Below, piece by piece: positions 35,899-48,349 of a stretch of DNA of 64,000 bases. This DNA comes from Syngnathus acus (taxonomy: Eukaryota; Chordata; Actinopteri; Syngnathiformes; Syngnathidae). The stretch lies in NCBI RefSeq assembly GCF_901709675.1, contig NC_051096.1:1541001-1605000 (forward strand). Direction: 5' to 3'. Under the pieces are notes generated by a model that saw nothing but the letters and a program-made list of their open reading frames with translations, searched no databases and was not told where the DNA came from. Both the position numbers and the translations under genes were made by a program. The first letter of the stretch is position 1. Every line of letters begins with the position of its first letter.

Positions 35899-36218
35899 GT
35901 ACGTCAACGCTTACGCTTTTCGGCCTTTCTAGTTGTAAAGCGTTGCCTTCCTTCGTCGCCAAACGTTGCGCAATGGCGAATTCTGCGCGTGCACACACGC
36001 GTTGCAGCGTTCCGCCGCTTTCGGGAACGCGCGTTTACGTTGCGACTTAACCAAGTGTCGTTCGAATGAAACGCTCTGTGCAAGTTGTGCGTGCGTGTGT
36101 GCGCGCGTGTGTGTGATCTACTGCAGTGTGTGTTGACGCTGCCTCTGCGCAAATGAAAGAGATGCGTAATGGTCCGTGGAGCCCCCAATCCCCCCACCCC
36201 AGCGTGCTCGTCATGCCG

Positions 36219-36294
36219 CGTGGGCATTCTCGTCATCTTATTACTATTATTATCAATAATGGAGCCACTTTATTATTATTATGGAATGCCCACG
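36219..36294. repeat. Inverted repeat with AT-rich interior
   Basis: Perfect 11-nt arms CGTGGGCATTC (36219-36229) and GAATGCCCACG (36284-36294) enclose 54 bp rich in ATT triplets. Confidence 0.65.
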
Positions 36295-36559
36295 TGGATG
36301 TATGTCATACGAGTGAGAGGGCCACTCAAAGTTTGTATTACGCTAGAGTTCTTCTGAAATGGTGACGCCAACCCCAAAGGAAAAAAAAAAGATGCAGGTG
36401 TTTGAGTGGATGTCATTCAAACGCACCCATGTGGAACATTAGGCCTCAGAAAGCTGAATGTGCCGCATGTTAAATTCAAAATGTGGTTTTTCAAGGCTCA
36501 AAATGCCTATTATATAATTTAACTACCCCCAAATATACATATCTGAACATATGCCAGGC

Positions 36560-36771
36560 CAGTCCTTCTCAAATAGTGGGGTGGGCCCCCCTGGGGGTGC
36601 CGTGCGATGCCAGGGGGGCATGGGTGACCCAGGGTTAATTAAGATACAATTTTATGCAGAGTTGTACCTACTACTTCGTGGAGAAATTATACTATTTATA
36701 GTCACACAGGAGAGCTGTGTGAAATGTTGTTTTCTTTGGGGGGCATGACAGAAAATAATTGACAAACACTG
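36560..36771. mobile_element. Short hAT-like element
   Basis: The segment starts CAGTCCTTCTCAAATAGTGG and ends ...AATAATTGACAAACACTG, a weak inverted-repeat pair typical of Charlie-like ends. Flanking 8-mers TGCCAGGC and GGCTAGGC match at 6 of 8 positions. It is 212 bp with no coding capacity. Confidence 0.55.
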
Positions 36772-39700
36772 GGCTAGGCCAAAGCAACAGCAATGTGGCC
36801 AATTTCAAAGTCTCAAAGGAATCACATTTGATTGCCAGGTCATCCAGGTCATGGTAGTCTACAACGGTTGAAGCGTTCGATTTTGTTTTCCAAAAACATT
36901 TGAGAAATGACTTGGGCAATGATGCGACTAAGCTAGCGGAATGTTTGCTGCGGAATTTTTACATTCTTCTTTGAGAAACCACAGCAGCATCTGGTGTTGG
37001 CTCACAACACTCGTTCAAAGTTGTCTTGTTGCGGTCCTTCAGCAGAATGTTCATTATTGTGGTTTGCGGTGTGTCGTATGCCCGTAGATTTTGGCGTGGC
37101 TAAATTGGAGACGTAATTTTGCGACAGCGGCGGCTTTGAAGCCGAAGGGCTCGCATGTTTGCGCGGAGTCTGCGGCGGAGCGTGAGGCGTCTTTTGCCTG
37201 CAGCGCCACGTCTGGCCGTAAAGGCCAAGAAACATCCATTTTGCGCTCTTCCGTTAAATCGAAGAGCATGCGTGTGTTTGTGTGTGTGTGTGGCTTGGGC
37301 TGGTAGCCCGCCGTTCTGGCCAGAAGAAACATCCTCCCTCCTCTCCTCTGCTCAGGGGGGCTGTACGTCAAAAGGAATGCATACAGATTTATTAGCTGCA
37401 CCCGAGTTAAATATTTTATTTGTCGGCCCTCCCGAGTAAACATTTGGGCTACGGTTACACCGCAGTGAGCTAGTAAAAACTGAAAAGACTCATCTCATCA
37501 AATTCCGTGTTTGGCATGCACAAACTTGGCCAATAAAGCTGATTCTGATTCTGATCTGGAGGAGCGTTGTAATGTGCCTGCCAGGCCAGGCGGTGGTGAT
37601 GTCACGCTCGCATCGGAATAATCTTTTTGATCGTTTACTTTAGAATTACACGTGAGTTCAACGCAGTTGTGACTTCTTTTTTGTCCTTATTTTTATCTTG
37701 TAAATGTAAACAGTCTCAGAATCAAAACATTTGAGGCCCATTTTCAAATGCTAGCATTGTTTCGTTCCAAAATATGTTGTTTGCTAAAAACACGGTCAGT
37801 CCGATCGGTCAGATCTGCAGTTTTCATTTTTTGACTTGTGTTGAAATACTTGCATATATTTTTGCCGCAGTTATCGAACACGATAATGTTACATTGGCAA
37901 GACTGTTGTCGCAAAATTAAAATTTGAATTTGTAAGCGCTAAAAAAAACAGTCCAAACGTTAGTGAGGTTGGTTAATAAGTAGTTCAGATGCAGGATGCC
38001 ACTTGAACGTTAGGATTTGCAAATGGCAGGCGCAAATGGGGAAAACAACACGGTTCCTCAAAAACACTTGAGAAGCTAAAATGGTGCTGAGAAAGTGCCA
38101 CCACCACCGCCACCACCCGTCCGTCTTCCCTTCCGCTTGTTATCTTTTCTCATTAGCTTCTACTCGCACAATATGAAAGTGTCATTCACGTCCCCCCCCC
38201 TCCAGCTGCAGCAGCGCTCCAGCGTGTCGGCTTTCTTGCTCTGTTCAGCTTCCCGGCGGCGGCTATGTAAATTGTTTTCCCCTTGATGTCAAGCCAGCCT
38301 CCTATCTGTCCATCTTAATGAACCGCTTTCCCGCCCCCCTTACCGTCTTCCACGTTCTCCCGTGGCTTTCAAGCATTAACTTTTGCCGACGAAAAACCCC
38401 CCACCAACTTTTGAATGTAGCTGGCAGTTTGAGGTTGCGTTCATTTGCAGGCCGGCTTAATTGCTCCCACTGGCGGCAAATGGGGCGACGAGATGGGGCG
38501 GGCGACAGCCCTAGCTAGGCCATCATGAGCATAGAATTAAGGCGCTTGTGTCCTTGAATTTGGAATTTGGGGAAAGAGAAGCCATTAGGCGCACGTTTGC
38601 TAATGATCTGCGATAATGGAATCGATGCACCATGGGAAAATGAATCCCCCTTGCGAGGATAAGCGAGCGTTGACGTCATCGGGGGCCCGGAATGACCCCG
38701 CAAAGTGACACGTCTCGCTGCTTTCCAGCTGTGCCACTGCAGTGCTGGAAATGGGCAATTTGGAGGGAGGGGTAGCCGGAGTGTGGGGGGTGTAATGTTT
38801 GCTACCACTTCACGCGAGTTTGTGGTATTTGGCGTTACCCCGCTGAGAACCTTTAGCTAACGCTCTACTGGAGTGGCGCAGTCATGCTTTGCAGCAAATA
38901 TTTGTGTTATAGTATGTGCAAAGTTTTTGTTGTGGTTTTTTTTGTCGCATTTGTTAAAATGTTTTGATTTGGTATTCAGATATTTTTGTTTTTCCCTAAA
39001 TCATCATATTTTTCAGTTTTGATTTGTCTGCAAAAAGTTTTTTTGCTTTGGGTCTGTTTTCCCGCTCATTTTAGCTTATTCCACTGGCGTATTTCTACCG
39101 CTAGCGTAATCTGGTTTAGATGTGCATCATTTCCATCACGGTGACCGGCGCTTAGCCGTTGGCCCTTGTCACGGTAATAACACATTTAGTCTCTCTTCCA
39201 TTGTGTTGACTCGCAGTGTGTGTCATAGCTGCGTGACTCATAGTTAAACGCATCTTTTTGTGACCTGGGCTCTTTGACAACAATATCTAATATCAAATAT
39301 CATCTCGCGTCGAAACAAACGGCGGTTCCTGTCCGCAAAAGCAGTTTTCTTTTGAAAGATGGCTTTTGCAAGGAGATTGCGTGAAGATGACACGTTAGGC
39401 TAAGTGGAGGCCACGCGTGAAGGTGAATCCGTCAAGGTCGCCGCCGAGCCTGCTGGACGCCTCGGATTGAACGCTTTCACGGCTCGGAATCAATCAACGA
39501 CGCACAAGGACATCTTCTGCGCACGTTTCTTTCAAAAATCATTTTAGCTGTCTTCTTTTTTTTTTACCTCCATCAAGGTGGTGTGCACCATTTCCCCTCA
39601 TCGCGTTCGGCCCGTGCCGCTGCCACGTCTGTTGTTTTGTTGTCCGCGGGGAAAGCCCCTCGGCACAGCTGCATGCTTCCTCTCGTGTGGTTTGAATTTT

Positions 39701-42700
39701 TGCATCTGAGTCATGTTGAAATTTAACGCTTGCATCCCAGAAGCGCAGGAAGTGCACAGGGGCAGTTTCATATCATGGCAAAAATATAAATAAAATTAAA
39801 AAAATGCAATCGGGAAGTGAAATGGGTTCCTCACAGACACTTTATTAGCAACACTCAATGAGTACAAGACAAGGTTTGGGAGCGTTTTATTTATTTTAAA
39901 TTTTTTTCTAGTTTGGCCACGGGGTAAAATTATTAAGTCTCGCTAAAATGCAATCACGATCATTTTAAAAATGTGACTAACAGCACTTACAGTTTTTCTT
40001 TAATCCTTAAGCAAAAAAAAAAAAGCATTAACAATATTTATGTAAATAATGGAAACAATGTTTAAAAATATTTTTTTTTTCACAAATAAACAACTGCACA
40101 TAGTGCCTTAAATATATTTTAAATTATTTGTAAAATAATTTGCATTTTTTTGCATGAAAAAATGTTTATGTAAACATTGTGTTTTAAAATGAACGAATTC
40201 AGGTTTTTAAATTGAAAAGAGTAAAAAGTTATTGTACAACCACATTACTATTTTTCCATTGAAAAAAATAAACATTTTTAACATAAATAAACCACTTCCT
40301 GAAAGAATATAAACCAAAATAATAAAGCTATTGTTGAATATTAATTCAGTAGGGTGTGTTGAACATTGATAGGGGGTGTAGTTTTTGTGGGAAAGTCTCA
40401 TCAAGTTGCCACAATTCTAAAAATAAAGCACAAACGACATGAAATGTAATTTGCAAATGCCACAAATTGTACGCTTTGCCTAAAGTCCCTCCAACCGCTT
40501 CCCGTCACCATGGAAACGAGGGTGGGGGCAATCGTATTTCCACCGTCGCTGTCGTGAGATCTCGGAATCGTCGCCGGGTGTGAACGTAAATGTGGGCGGG
40601 AATGCTTTTTGCCTGCCCGCGCCCTGCACAGTGTCAGCTTGCTCAGGCTCACCTTTGACCCTTGCCAAGATGTCACCGCCATGCCTGAACGTGACGAGTT
40701 TGGTTGTATGACGTCACTGGCATGACATCATACTCCCAGCAGCCCAAGATGCCTGAAGGAATCTCCTCCCTTTGTGTGTCTGTGCCCGTGTGTGCGCGTG
40801 TAGGCGTGTGCGTAAACCACTAACAGACTAAAATGAACTCCTCCGAGTCCCACACTCTGTAAATAGTCTTCCCCATTTGTGGAGCACCGGCCCACACCCG
40901 CCTTGCTTTTTGTCTCTCCCTTTCCTCGGCACACTTTTTTTCGCAGTGCCAGGGACGGCCGGCCGCGAGTAGCGTTTGTCGAAACGTGTGCGGCCGGGGG
41001 CAGAGATCAATAAATAAATAATAGGGCAGCAGTCTAAAGTTGGGAGGCTGCGGCCGCAGCTAATTGAGGGCTGACTGAGTCCACAGAAAGGGCGTGGATG
41101 CAAGTGGGAAAAGCCTGTGTGCGCGTATGCAATTGTCTGTGAGTGTGCGCGGGCTTGTGTGGCAGGGTTAAAATAGTTGAGTACTTTCTGTACGGAGGTC
41201 GCCGTCTTGCTGCGTGTTAGCATAACAACAGTTAGCATATTACCATGCTTTTGCTCAGGTGCTTCATTTCCTGGAAGATGTGGAAAGAAAAGGTGTGGCA
41301 AGGCCGCTTGGCAATGGAGCAGCAAGTGTGTGTAATGTGTATGCGTCATGCGTGCATCCCTGTCGGCGACAGTGACTCCTTTGTTCTCGCTCATCCCTCA
41401 TGAGGGCAAATCTTTCACGGCACCTTGGTCGACTTGGTCACTGGCTGATTGGGCTTGAAGCCTTCAGCCCCTGAAGCCAGTTTGAGTTGGCAATAGAACA
41501 TTTGGGCGGGATGTCTATCATGAGTCAACCCACCAAAAACCCTCAAGGACCCATGGCCGAAAAGACGCAGGAAGTCGGCCATTTTGGGTTGAAGCAACCA
41601 TTCCGGTAGCACACTCTCGGATGCAAAGTTTCAGTCAGTTTAATTTGCGAGAAAGTGAAGTTTAGGTCAGTGGGCGTGGGTGGAGCGTTGCAGCCAAAGC
41701 TTGATGAGTGGCCGTAAACTAGGTCACAAGCGGTTGCTAACGACTCGGTCGCTCGCGGGCCCGCCCGCTCGCCTGAGTTATGGTTCAATAAGACGAGCAA
41801 TTGTCTGCTCCGGTCAAGAGTGTGCAGTAAAGCCGCTTCATCAGTCAGTTGGGAGACAGAACGCTTCTGCTTACCTTTTATTCAACTTTCTCCATTGTGC
41901 TCACGTGGGCTTTTATAGCTCCCGGCGCCGGATTGTTCATTTAACACCTTACCCTCCCAGCCCCAAAACGACACTCTTCATAGCTAGATGGAAGCCAAAT
42001 GCCTCGCGGTGATGGATGATGAAGATTGAGGCCTTTGATTGATTCATTAAGCGACCTCAGCCACATTTTCGCCTCATTTGTTACATTTTCTGCTTGTCTC
42101 TGGTGCGCGTCTGAACCCTTTGGTTCAAGTAGGACGGGTAAAAATAGCCACAAATCAATCCCCAAAGTTCCCTCCCTGCTCTTTTGCATCTCAGCATAGG
42201 CTCGCGCGCAAAGTCGGCAGGGGGGATGGATGGGATGCGGCGGGGAAAAGCTTGGCCACAATGACTGGCAGACTGGAACTTGGCAGCGAGCTTCATTCAC
42301 AAACACCCACCGGTGGCCCCGTTTCCCAGCCTCGGCACACTTTTGAAGCTATTAATGAGGCACTTGTGATGATGATGATGACCTTTGGGTTATTGGGTTA
42401 TGCATGGGTGCGCATGCTAATCCTCTGCGCTGCGAAATTTAGCTCGCAATACTTTGTTTATGCGCACGCTTTGTTCCAAGTCATTGTTGCTAATTGCGAA
42501 CAGAGCATTAGCAGTGAGTCGTTGCAACTCTTCCTTGTGCTTCCGTTTGCCTTTGCCGTTTTCAAATCCGCCAAAAAGTTTTTGTTTGACTGCCTCGCCC
42601 TTAAGCACTAAATGCTTTTCACTCCATTTATTTACGACGCACCTCGGTAGCAGCTAGTTAGCACGCGTCGTTAGCCCCATTGGCGCTGCAGGCCATATAG

Positions 42701-44323
42701 GCCCTTTAAGTTTACCACCCATTGATTGCAAGGATGCCGGAATGTTGACCTTGTCCAAGAAATCCTTCACCACTGGCAGTTCACTAGGTGTGCGTGCAAA
42801 CTCGCCCGGCTGCTTTTGCAACAGAATTCCCCGACCAGGGATGACTGATCGTTCACGTCCCGTTTAACTGCACATGCCAGCTTGCCACAAGCGTGCGACG
42901 TTAAGCTCTTAATGTTTTTTTTTTAAATATCATGAGAAAAGCTTTTGTGTCATGACCGCATTGTTAGCCTTTTAGCTTAAAAGCCAGCTAAATTGGGAAC
43001 GCTAATGCTGTGCTCCGGAATACAACGGAATTAGTCGGATTTTATTTTTCCACAATCTCGCTTAATCTTAAATACGATCTTAACCACTGGTGAATAAATT
43101 CACTGGTTGCAAGCCATAAATCATTTTTGTTTTAAAGCATGTTTAAATCGTTAAATTGTACTCAAGTTTTGTGACACTAAATTTAGATTTCAATTCACTA
43201 AATTCACCACATGCTAGAGCAACTACATTTTGACTGACGGTTTATTCCACAAAATGTGGCGTGAGAACATTTGTGATTAGAAGTGTTCTTTGTCGCTTGA
43301 TGTGTTCCATGCGTGCCGCAGCATCAGCACAAGGAGCCTTCGGAGCGCGGTGGGTGCTGGGCACGCCAGTGGCGCCGCGGGCCTGTAAACGTTCCGTTTA
43401 TGAAATGAGCCCAACTTGGCCTATAGCTATGGCGTTGTTCTTGCATGAAGGCAGTGGAGTTTCTATTCCGGGAGATGCACACCAACTTGTCTTGCAGATG
43501 GAGACGCTTCTTCCCATCGTACCTGTATTGTGTCACACACTTAGGACATGACAAGATTTGGTCACTGTTGCTAGTTTCCATCATGACGTTGCAATGCTAC
43601 GCTATGTTATGGCGCCATGATGTGAGCCACACTGTCTTGGTGCTATGTTCCGCCCGTTCTCGCAATTCTCGAATCCAACCTGATGAGGAAAAAAAATATC
43701 CACATGAGTCAGCGCTTTGATTCATATTTTGTGCAGTGGAAGGCGAGCTAGGAGACGTCATGGTGCTTCTATTGATTTTGCCCTGCGCTCGTACGGTTGG
43801 CACGGTTACACAATGTGGAAAGTAGAGCGAGTCATAATGACCTGTTTCCTTTTTTGTTTTGTTTTGTTTTTTTTCCCTCCTCAACGAGGGCCTCGTTTTC
43901 ACTGGATTTTGGCTGATTTCTCATAGCGCTAAAGTTAGCTTCCGCGTGGTTGTCAGCATGCTCTCACAATGATGGCGGGGGCGTGAGAGGATGTTGCTTT
44001 ATGATGGAGGCGTTGTTTCATTTTTTTGTTCTTCTGTTGTGAATGAAGACTGCAACACGCACAAAGACATGGAGAGACAGTTAGACAATGGAACTATAGA
44101 CCTGTTTCCATGACTTCCTCCTCTGCCCAACCAAAAAGAGCCATTCATCCCAGCCTTGGTCACATGACCTGGCTGGATTTTCTCTGTGTGCGTGTGTGTC
44201 GGGTGTTTGTTTCATAGACAGGCAACAGGCAGTTCTCTTAATTTATAATTCATAAGCTTGATTCCGCTACTCTAGATGACACATAGTCGCCTGCCAGACG
44301 GCACGGGCGGAACTTCATCAACA

Positions 44324-44339
44324 CCCCCCCCCCCCCCCC
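44324..44339. repeat. Poly-C homopolymer
   Basis: Sixteen consecutive C residues. The length may be uncertain in assembly. Confidence 0.9.
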
Positions 44340-45798
44340 TCACATTACAAGTACATATGACTCCACTAGGGAACCAGGAATAAACTGAAAAAGACATGTG
44401 TCCAACACCACGCTGGCTCACAACTGCCCCTTGAGGAGCAAAGCGGCATGACAGCATTGTCCCCACACCGCCACCATTCTTATGTCGTACAACTCTAGGG
44501 GCCTAAGGGGAGCACGTCAACAGAAGAGCCTTTAAGTAATGAATGGGGGTCACAAACTAGGCGGGCAGGCAGGAAGGATGCAATCGACTCTGTCACTCGT
44601 CACTTAATGGCCGCTCTTTGCTTTTTACTTGCAATTATTGACTCCTTTTGTTTTTTTGATCAAAGATCAAATAAGGTCACGTCAGCGCTAATGTAGGTTA
44701 ATGTTTGTCAAACGACCGGCTGCGATGGTTTTCCAGACTGATGAGTAAGGCGCGAGGGTCCATTTCAATGAGGCTATTTGGCTAGCACGCTCAGACACAC
44801 TCAAATACAAATCTTTTTGTTAGTTCCCCAACATGGCTAGCTCAAAGCTAATGCAAAATGGAAAACGTCATTGACCAGCTAACAAAAATAAACGTACGAC
44901 TACCCCTGACAACGATTTTTGGTATGATCCGTTGATGTGCCTTTAGCTTTTGTAGAAACCTCCACTAGAAGCATACAAAGCGTTGGCCGCAGGATCGCTC
45001 AACGTCATTTTGCGTTTCCGTGGATGGCGATTGACGCTTTGCAGACCCAAGCGAGCATGCGCGAGTGATCCAATAAGATCGCGGTATTAATCCGACGCAG
45101 GCTTCCTGCTCTGGTTTTGGGCCGCATCCTGCGCCACACCGCGTAGCTTCACGGTGAGGCCGATAGAGGATGCATGTGCATTTACAAATCGCTGAGTTTT
45201 CATGGCATTGAGCATCCACAAGTCAAGTGGATTATTTCTCTTTGGGGATGGTGTCGTTGAATAATAAATGTTCCCTTGAGGTGCTCCGGAAGATTCTTGG
45301 CCTGGCCAACGCGGAGGAGCCACTCGGTAATGAGCTGAACGGTCGATGTTCGCGCTGTTGTTTATTTAGTAGGTACTCGTCATTTCGGACAAATATGAAC
45401 AAAAAAGACAATAAAATCAAAGCAAAACATTTCTTATGTTAATGTAGCTTTTTTCAAGTCCTATTCATACTTGTCTTTTATGAGAAAATGTAAATGAAAA
45501 AGAAAGTCAGTTAACGCGGCTGGGCAATATTTATTAATGAGCGCAAAATGTTGACCTCATGACAGACAGGATGGGCCGCTTTTGTGTTTGTGAGACTGTT
45601 GAGCTCATGCAGGGTGGAGGAAACGTTTTCATGTCACGATGCCGTTTGAGCTGAAACGCTCCTCAGTTCTTCCGCACCCGGCGACATATTTGCTCCGTGA
45701 GCTCAATGAATGGGAGCTTAATTGACATTTTTGGTCGTGACGTCACACTTCCTCCTTGTCCGTGCGCCGCACTGACTCGTTTCCTCTTTTCTCGACAG

Positions 45799-45943
45799 AC
45801 GCCCACTTCCCCTTCTTGCTCCTCGGCACCGCCGGGTGCAAACATTCGCCTTCTGCCAACATGTCCATGACAACAACACATCCACGCGCGCAAAAGTTGA
45901 TCTATTGAGCGGGTTGGAATAAGCCAAGCAGCAGTCGCGCCAG
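45799..45943 (+). other. Candidate non-coding exon 2 of elmo1
   Basis: A pyrimidine-rich acceptor (TTCCTCTTTTCTCGACAG) precedes 45799 and a consensus donor CGCCAG|GTGAGT follows 45943, defining a 145-nt exon 2.4 kb upstream of the coding start exon. The assignment to elmo1 is inferred from strand and position. Confidence 0.5.
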
Positions 45944-48292
45944 GTGAGTCACATTGTTGTCTAACTTTACAAGGAAAAAGACACAAGTTGAAAACAGTAA
46001 TTATCATTTTATGATCAAATGTCCTAATTTGACAATTTAAAAATGTTTTTATCGGAAAATAAATCACAATTTTATGATGGGGCTGTCAGAATTATATGAA
46101 AGTGATTTTTACAGGCCACACGTTAATGGAAAAAAAAATGTAACTAAAAATAACTAGTAATTCTACTATGCAGTCTAAATTTTGAATTTTATTTAGAAAA
46201 AATGTTCACAGTTTAATTAAAAAAAAAAAAAAAAAAAATCCTAATTTGACAATTTTCTGTAGCCTTGGCAAACAGGTCGAACAAGAGCAAGCGCTCCTTT
46301 GCACCGGTCCGATGGTGGCGCTGAGACGTCGCCCATCCGGTTAGCGAAGCGGTGTGCGCATGGAAAGGCGGCGTCAGTCAAAAGTAGAACATTTTTTGTG
46401 GCTGACCCACTGGGCCGACACTTGTAAATATTCCTCCGTTTCGTTCTATTGTTCCCGTCTGCCAGCTGGAACGCTTGCCGGCTACATTTAGTATCGTGTT
46501 TGGAATTGGGAGTCTGTCGCAAGCTCCTCCTGCTCTTTGTGTGTGTGTTCTTGACAGGATATCCTGCTTGCAACATTATAGCGAGGCCCTTGTGACACTC
46601 GCTCGCTACCTTTTTCCACTTGAGGGTTTTCCGAGATCAGCGTCCCCAGACAGCGTTTTCACTTCCGATACGATGTCGATATCGCACCCTCCGATACCGG
46701 TCGAGACCAATATCGATCCGATAATATATGCCGCAAAAAAAAGGTTACTTTTTTGAGAAGCTATGATTTGACAGTGAGCTTTAAAAAAAAATCCTACAAT
46801 AATAAAAGCATATTGTAGGCACTCTTTGTGATGAAAAGTCGTGAAGGTGCGCAAACATGAGCGGCCATCCCGTCACTGTGATCATCTAACTTGATTGTGT
46901 TTATTTCTTTTTCTTTTTTTTTGCCTTTTGTCTTGGGTGCATTGTTTCATGGCAGTTCTTCTTCCTCCGCTCGCCCATCTTTCTTTGCCTTTTGTCGTCC
47001 TTCCTTTTCACACGTCAGTCTTTTGTCCCAGCCTTTTTTTTTTTATAGGTTTTCCTCTGTACATTTGCGTGTTTAATGTGCACGCCTGCGCTGGAGGGGG
47101 TAACTTGAGCGTCTTGTGACCAAAGCAGACGGAAAGACAACTTTGTCTTATGTTTTGCAGTAGGTTTTTGTTTTGTTTTTTTCTCGCTTTGATGTCGGAT
47201 TGCGCTTTCAGGCTGGCACCACACGTTTGCGTTTTGGAAGCAACGACCCGACTGTCCTGATTTTGACTAGTATAAAGTTCCAGCAAAAATTTACTTTTTT
47301 GAAATGTTTTCACACTTTTGTTTGTCTCGTTTATAATAAGAATGTTTTTGATTTTGAAGTGTCTCAAATTTCAAACGTTGAACTAAGAGGTGAGCAAACT
47401 GTGCGCCCTGTGGGTCGGTTTCACATTTCTGTCTTTGTTGGGACGTGCCGAGGAGGATCACTCGGCGGCAACCTGAGACCAACACACTTTGTTGTTTTGA
47501 CCTCCCCATGATCACATGATAGCTTTAAATTTGCCCCTTCCACAATTTACACCCTCTCTTTATCTGATATGCTTAGCATTAGCATAGTGAGTTTTTTGGA
47601 TAAACAAGACATTTCCACCACTGACAAGTTGTTGTTTTTTTGTCGTCTTTGCGCTCCAGAAGACAACAGTTTCTAGATTTGGTGAGGTTAGGGTTCCCAG
47701 TTAGGGTTTTCAATTGGTGCTAGAGGTCTCGTGTTGGATTTCAAAGTAGGGTCTCAAATAAGTGTCTAAGTTTGAAGTTGGGGTTTCAAGAGTATGGCAT
47801 CAAGTGGGCTCGAATTGGTCAATGAATGCAAACATTCATGATGAAGGAGATGAAGGAGGGGCTGGAGAGTGAATCACTTTATTTTGGGGGTGGGGTTGGT
47901 TGTGACAAAACATCGGGCCTCGGAAAGAAAGGCATGTTCGCTATTGATGCGGCTGCTGCCATGGCGACCGCTCGCGGGAAGAAAGCTGGTGTGGATTATT
48001 ATGGGCTGACTCACTCTTAACACCGCGCCGCTCGGGTTGGAAGATCACGCCGTGCGCACGCGCCTTCCAAGTTGGCTTAGGAGACAGGGTTGCCAGTCCT
48101 GGGTAGGGTTTTGAATTTAGGATACCAATTGCGGCAAATAAGGCTTTCAAGCCGTTAAGGTTACATACAAGGTTTGGGTTTCGAATTATGGTGTGACGAC
48201 AACAATGATGATTTTTTTTTATGCTCTAATATTTTCTGTGCATTTGAAGGTGCCTGGAGGACATGACCAAAGTGCGTTTGCTGTTTTTCCAG

Positions 48293-48349
48293 GTGTGAAT
48301 GATTGTCCTCCCGCTTTAAAGAGAGAGGCTCCGGAGCAACCACGCCGCC
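48293..48349 (+). other. 5' UTR part of elmo1 first coding exon
   Basis: The acceptor TTTGCTGTTTTTCCAG ends at 48292. The 57-nt leader that follows runs into the start codon. Confidence 0.8.

Larger units (their letters stand above)
35899..45798. other. Putative long 5' UTR intron of elmo1
   Basis: Nearly 10 kb without any supported coding exon. It includes a short hAT element (36560-36771), a hairpin-forming inverted repeat (36219-36294), a fish LINE/SINE-like 3' tail near 37530-37550 (AATAAAGCTGATTCTGATTC), a CCA-rich run near 38100, AT-rich low-complexity DNA at 39780-40350 and a 16-C homopolymer at 44324-44339. Confidence 0.5.

Noticed and set aside
47686-47720. Interstitial telomere array
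   Set aside because: TTAGGG occurs singly within a degenerate repeat, not as a tandem hexamer array.
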